Shown here one piece after another: positions 32,458-35,980 of a stretch of 35,980 nt of DNA; the first letter of the stretch is position 1; each line of letters starts with the position of its first letter. The notes under the pieces were generated by a model, which had not been told where the DNA came from, ran no database searches, and saw only the letters and a list, made by a program, of their open reading frames with translations. The DNA comes from Erythrobacter sp. CCH5-A1. GTDB lineage: Bacteria; Pseudomonadota; Alphaproteobacteria; Sphingomonadales; Sphingomonadaceae. Position numbers and translations under genes: made by a program. The DNA is taken from positions 1 to 35,980 of the forward strand of contig NZ_LSKQ01000098.1 in NCBI RefSeq assembly GCF_001557115.1, read 5' to 3'.

Positions 32458-34698
32458 CTACTTCGGCGACGTCACCCCGTGGCTCTCGAGAAAGCGGAAG
32501 ATGCCGTTCCACACGTGCGGACCGATCTTCGGGCCCGAGACGCGGTGGGTGTAACCGGGGTAGAGCATCATCTCGAAGGGCGTGTTGCTTTCCTGCAGGA
32601 CGCTGATGAGTTCGGACGAATTCTCGAAGATCACGTTGTCGTCGGCCATGCCGTGGATCAGCAGCATGGGATCGGCGATCTTCGTGGCATCGGGAACGGC
32701 GCTCGCCTTGGCGTAGGCCTCGGGCACTTCGCGCGGATCGCCCATGTAGCGTTCGGTGTAGTGGGTGTCATAAAGCTCCCACCGCGTCACCGGCGCGCCC
32801 GCGATGCCGGCGGCATAGAGCCCCGGGTCCGCCTCGAGCATCTTCAGCGTCATATAGCCGCCGTAGGACCAGCCATAGGTGGCGATCTTGGCGGGATCGA
32901 CATAGTCGAGGCTCTTCAGGAACAGCGCGCCCGCCTTCTGGTCGCGCACCTCGGCCCCGCCCATCGCGCGGTAGAGCGGCTGTTCGAAATCGACCCCGCG
33001 ATTGGCCGAGCCGCGATTGTCGAGCTCGAAGAAGATATAGCCCTTGTCGACAATCGCCTGCGCGAGCGCGCCGTTCCAGCCCTTGGTCACCGTCTGCGGA
33101 CCCGGCCCGCCATAGTGCTGGAAGAACACCGGGTAGCGCTTACCCGGCTCCATCTTCGGGCGGAGCATCATCCAGTGGAGCGGCGTGCCGTCTTCGGCGG
33201 CGATGGTGCCGAATTCGGGGGTGACATGGCTTTCGAGGAAGGGCGCATAGGGATGATCGCCCTCGACGCGGTTCTCCTCGATCCAGGCGACGCGCTTGCC
33301 ATCGGGCGTGGCGAGGTAGGACTGCGGCGGCTGGTTCGGGCTGGAGCGCGAGACGTAGAGCAGCCGCCCCGCCCCGTCCATGCTCGCCCCGTTGGTGAAG
33401 GCGGGATCGGTAAGGAGTTCGGGCTCGGCCGTCCCGTCGAGCCGCGCGCGATAAATCTGCTGGGTGAGGACGTCGGTGGTCGCCTGATAGGTGAAGGTGC
33501 CCGCCGCCTCGTCCACGCCAACCAAAGACGTCGTGGGCGAGGCCCCTTGGGTGAGCTGCGTCCACTGGCCGTCCGCATAGCGGTAGAAATGCCCGTAACC
33601 GTCGCGCTCCGACCACCACAGCAGGCTGCCGTCCTTGAGGAAGCGGTAATTGTCCGAGAGGTTCACCCAGTAATCGGGCCGCGCGGCCTTTTCGGTGAAC
33701 CAGATCTGCGCGGCGCCGGTTGCGGGATCGACCTTGAGCACGTCGATCCGGGTCTGCGCACGGTCCTGCCGCTGGACATAGATCGCCGAGGCATCGGGCG
33801 CCCAGTCGACGCGGGCCACATAGATATCGGCGTTGAGCCCAAGATCGACCTTGACGCTGCCCGAGCCATCGGGGCTCATCACGAACAGTTCGACCACCGC
33901 GTTGTCGGTGCCCGCCGCAGGATAGCGCTGGTCGAAGACCTTGGTGCCCTTGGCCCCGATCGCCGCGCGGGTGACGACGCCGACGCTCGCCTCGTCGGTG
34001 CGCTGGACGACGATGCGGCTGTCGTCGGGGCTCCACCAATAGCCTTGCAGCCGCGCCATTTCCTCCTGCGCGACGAATTCGGCCTCGCCCCAGCGGATGG
34101 TCTCGGCCTCGCCCGCCGGGGTGATCGGCTGCGCCTCGCCGCCGACCGGGCCGACCCACAGCCGCCGGTCGCGCACGAAACTGACATTGGCGCCCTTGGG
34201 CGAGAGGCCGGGGTTGAGTTCGGTCCCCTCGGTATCGGTCAGGCGGGTGACGGTGCCGTCGAGCTTCGCCAGGAACAGGTCGCCGTCCAAGGGCACCAGC
34301 ACGCCCGCCCCGTCGCTCGCCCACTGGTAGGCGATGATGCCCTTGAGGCTGCCGACCCGCGCGCGCTCGCGCTGCATCTTCTCGTCTTCCGAAAGCTCGC
34401 GGCCCGAACCGAGCTTTTCCGAATCCACCAGCATCCGCCATTCGCGGGTCTCGATATCGTAGCCCCACAGGTCATAGCGGTCACGGTCGTCGGCGCGGTT
34501 CCTGAGCAGCGTGAGGAAGCGCCCGTCGGGCGAGAGCTTCACCTGGCGCGGCGCGGGGCCGTCGAGGCCGGGCGAAGCGAAGACGCGTTCGAAGGTCAGC
34601 GCGGGGGCAGCTTCAGCCATTGTCGGCGTCTCCGCCAGCACCGGCGTGGTCAGACAGGTCGAAAGGGAAAGGGCAACCGCAGCAAGAACCGAACGCAT
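32458..34698 (-). CDS. S9 family dipeptidyl peptidase (DPP-IV type), exported
   Basis: 746 residues from the ATG at 34698; GAGGTGAG precedes it, and the upstream open frame is non-conserved. The signal peptide is MRSVLAAVALSLSTCLTTPV, cleavage near ALA/AET. A beta-propeller domain follows to about residue 480, with the QEEMARLQGYWWSP segment whose double Glu binds the substrate N-terminus in DPP-IV. The catalytic domain has Ser611 (GWSYGGYM), Asp686 (GMADDNV) and His718 (YTHRV). It should release N-terminal dipeptides (often X-Pro) in the periplasm. Just after the TAG stop, a 15-nt-spaced repeat places a TAA five codons later. rplS lies upstream behind a terminator and a repeat element. Confidence 0.93.
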   Translation of the reverse strand: MRSVLAAVALSLSTCLTTPVLAETPTMAEAAPALTFERVFASPGLDGPAPRQVKLSPDGRFLTLLRNRADDRDRYDLWGYDIETREWRMLVDSEKLGSGRELSEDEKMQRERARVGSLKGIIAYQWASDGAGVLVPLDGDLFLAKLDGTVTRLTDTEGTELNPGLSPKGANVSFVRDRRLWVGPVGGEAQPITPAGEAETIRWGEAEFVAQEEMARLQGYWWSPDDSRIVVQRTDEASVGVVTRAAIGAKGTKVFDQRYPAAGTDNAVVELFVMSPDGSGSVKVDLGLNADIYVARVDWAPDASAIYVQRQDRAQTRIDVLKVDPATGAAQIWFTEKAARPDYWVNLSDNYRFLKDGSLLWWSERDGYGHFYRYADGQWTQLTQGASPTTSLVGVDEAAGTFTYQATTDVLTQQIYRARLDGTAEPELLTDPAFTNGASMDGAGRLLYVSRSSPNQPPQSYLATPDGKRVAWIEENRVEGDHPYAPFLESHVTPEFGTIAAEDGTPLHWMMLRPKMEPGKRYPVFFQHYGGPGPQTVTKGWNGALAQAIVDKGYIFFELDNRGSANRGVDFEQPLYRAMGGAEVRDQKAGALFLKSLDYVDPAKIATYGWSYGGYMTLKMLEADPGLYAAGIAGAPVTRWELYDTHYTERYMGDPREVPEAYAKASAVPDATKIADPMLLIHGMADDNVIFENSSELISVLQESNTPFEMMLYPGYTHRVSGPKIGPHVWNGIFRFLESHGVTSPK

Positions 34699-34708
34699 CC
34701 AAAGCTCA

Positions 34709-34805
34709 CCTCGTCGTTGCGAGCCGCCAAAGGCGGCGCGGCAACCCATGCACCGATGCCCGGCCATGGATTGCTTCGTCGCTGACGCTCCTCGCAATGA
34801 CGAGG
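34709..34805. repeat. 97-bp imperfect inverted-repeat element (REP/MITE-like)
   Basis: The ends CCTCGTCGTTGCGAG (34709-34723) and CTCGCAATGACGAGG (34791-34805) are complementary over 15 bp with one mismatch. Inside lie GCCGCC-AAA-GGCGGC (about 34724-34738) and a second imperfect pair, GCAACCCATG (34741-34750) with CATGGATTGC (34765-34774). The words TCATTGCGAG and GAAGCAATCCA belong to a repeat I recall as common in alphaproteobacterial intergenic regions. It lies between rplS and the S9 peptidase and reaches to 11 nt before the peptidase start. Confidence 0.7.
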
Positions 34806-34828
34806 ATCGTTGGCAAGGGGCGGAATCG

Positions 34829-34856
34829 AAAAGGGCGGCCCCTCGCGGGACCGCCC
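34829..34856 (-). terminator. intrinsic terminator of trmD-rplS
   Basis: On the minus strand GGGCGGTCCC and GGGGCCGCCC form a 10-bp stem (one G-U) with a GCGA tetraloop, followed directly by TTTT. It lies 26 nt after the rplS stop and should end the trmD-rplS transcript before the repeat element. Confidence 0.8.
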
Positions 34857-34882
34857 ATGGTGTTTCGCTGGCCGATAGAGCC

Positions 34883-35251
34883 TTACGCCTTGGGCGCGGA
34901 GGCCTTGCGCTCGACGATACGCGCGCTCTTGCCGGTGCGGCCGCGCAGGTAATAGAGCTTGGCACGGCGCACCACGCCGCGGCGGACCACGGTGATGCTC
35001 TCGACGATCGGCGAGTAGAGCGGGAAGACGCGCTCGACGCCCTCGCCGAAGCTCATCTTGCGCACGGTGAAGTTCGAACCCATGCCGCGGTTCGAGCGGG
35101 CGATCACGACGCCTTCATAGGCCTGGATACGCTCGCGGTTGCCTTCCTTCACCTTCACGCCGACGCGAACGGTGTCGCCTGCGCGGAATTCGGGGATGTC
35201 CTTGCCGGACTTGGCGATTTCTTCGGCTTCAATCTGCTGGATCAGGTTCAC
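34883..35251 (-). CDS. rplS: 50S ribosomal protein L19
   Basis: 122 residues. The start [71 protein letters not shown] and [18 protein letters not shown] are the L19 blocks. L19 sits at the 30S-50S interface. The start is a GTG overlapping the trmD stop (GTGA), so it is translationally coupled to trmD. This is the common trmD-rplS order. Confidence 0.97.
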   Translation of the reverse strand: MNLIQQIEAEEIAKSGKDIPEFRAGDTVRVGVKVKEGNRERIQAYEGVVIARSNRGMGSNFTVRKMSFGEGVERVFPLYSPIVESITVVRRGVVRRAKLYYLRGRTGKSARIVERKASAPKA

Positions 35252-35980
35252 TGGTCCGATTCCTTGGTTTTGCGCCGCGCGCCAGAGGCAGACTGGACCC
35301 GAGCGCCCTCATGGCGCTCCCACAAGTCCGGCCTGCGTGACCGTGTGTCGTTCTCGCTTTGCAGCTTGCGCCACGCCGCGATCTTCGCATGATCCCCCGA
35401 TCGCAGCACTTCGGGGATCGTGCGCCCTTCCCATTCAACAGGTCGGGTATAGTGCGGGTATTCGAGGAGGCCGTTTTCGTACGACTCCTCCTCCCCGCTG
35501 GAGGTCGCGCCCATTACGCCGGGAATGAGGCGAATGCAAGCGTCAAGGAGGGTCAGCGCCGCCATCTCGCCGCCCGAGAGGACGATGTCGGCGAGGGAGA
35601 CCTGCTCGATGTGGGGGCGAGCCTCGAACAGGCGTTCATCAAAGCCTTCGAAGCGCCCGCACAGGATGATGACGCCGGGGCCTGTCGCGAGTTCGCGGAT
35701 GCGCGCCTGGGTGATGGGTTTCCCGCGCGGCGTCATGGCGAGGACGGGGCGTCCGGCGGCCGGAGCGCTGTCGAGCGCCCGCGCCAGCACATCGCACTTC
35801 AAGACCATCCCCGCCCCGCCGCCCGCCGGCGTATCATCGACGGTGCGGTGCTTGTCGGTGGCAAAGTCGCGGATCTGCACCGTCTCGCAGGCCCACTTTC
35901 CCTCGGCGAGCGCGCGCCCCGCGATCGAGTGCCCGAGCGGCCCGGGGAACATCTCCGGGTAGAGCGTGAGGATGGTGGCG
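35248..35980 (-). CDS. trmD: tRNA (guanine-N1-)-methyltransferase (5' truncated)
   Basis: About 243 codons are visible; the frame is open to the window edge, where it reads [17 protein letters not shown], the family N-terminus, so only a few residues are missing. Family marks are [28 protein letters not shown] and [25 protein letters not shown] (the knot that binds S-adenosylmethionine). It methylates G37 of tRNAs to prevent frameshifting. The C-terminus is basic and polar ([12 protein letters not shown]), and the stop overlaps the rplS GTG. Confidence 0.96.
   Translation of the reverse strand, partial: ATILTLYPEMFPGPLGHSIAGRALAEGKWACETVQIRDFATDKHRTVDDTPAGGGAGMVLKCDVLARALDSAPAAGRPVLAMTPRGKPITQARIRELATGPGVIILCGRFEGFDERLFEARPHIEQVSLADIVLSGGEMAALTLLDACIRLIPGVMGATSSGEEESYENGLLEYPHYTRPVEWEGRTIPEVLRSGDHAKIAAWRKLQSENDTRSRRPDLWERHEGARVQSASGARRKTKESDQ

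Noticed and set aside
32371..34785. An 804-codon open frame on the plus strand
   Set aside because: It is fully antisense to the S9 peptidase, which has a complete catalytic triad and signal peptide. The composition is that of a shadow frame.

Overview
The window is a gene-dense, high-GC chromosomal segment of an alphaproteobacterium. The gene set and the style of the proteins point to Sphingomonadales, most likely an Erythrobacter-like member. That placement is inferred from remembered family resemblance, not from a search. I see no insertion sequence, prophage, CRISPR array, tRNA or rRNA. No stretch longer than about 300 bases lacks a gene. The longest non-coding gaps are the rpsF leader (205 bp), the gap holding the rplS terminator and a repeat (184 bp), and the fabG-dnaN gap (166 bp).

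Left third (1-9.1 kb). A 5'-truncated amidohydrolase of the N-acyl-D-amino-acid deacylase family converges on a DUF2855 protein. Upstream of the latter, dnaN (sliding clamp) is translationally coupled to a small exported protein. Next on the minus strand come fabD, an exported beta-propeller protein and fabG, so the propeller gene splits a fatty-acid synthesis pair. LD-carboxypeptidase (ldcA) follows and diverges from an atypical MurC/Mpl-like ligase across only 56 bp. Together these two could form a peptidoglycan-recycling module.

Middle (9.1-21.7 kb). After the Mur-type ligase come a membrane-anchored zinc-ribbon protein, an acyl-CoA synthetase, and a carbohydrate porin followed by a methyl-accepting chemotaxis protein. 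A GST and a DUF808 membrane protein lie on the minus strand. The rpsF-rpsR-rplI ribosomal operon has a structured leader and a strong terminator. AMP nucleosidase, a small exported protein and an SDR dehydrogenase complete this part.

Right third (21.7-36 kb). A minus-strand series reads HCCA-isomerase-like protein, alpha/beta hydrolase, M2 (ACE-like) dipeptidyl carboxypeptidase, rimB, rimK. The last two are expected to tune glutamylation of ribosomal protein S6, whose gene lies 4 kb away. A MarR regulator with emrA-emrB efflux genes is divergent from this series, and the 78-bp gap holds an operator-like repeat and a good promoter. Then come asd-yjdF-lipoprotein-trmO (overlapping operon), a DPP-IV-type S9 peptidase, a 97-bp inverted-repeat element, and trmD-rplS, with trmD cut by the window edge.

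The most notable cross-cutting observation is that four genes (ldcA, the acyl-CoA synthetase, the HCCA isomerase and marR) have a -10-like hexamer ending exactly 7 nt before the start codon and no convincing Shine-Dalgarno sequence. This suggests leaderless transcripts. I found no clearly new multi-gene system. The best candidates for novelty are the non-canonical Mur ligase beside ldcA, the GCAAG-rich region before the porin-chemoreceptor pair, and the rimB-rimK/S6 tail question.
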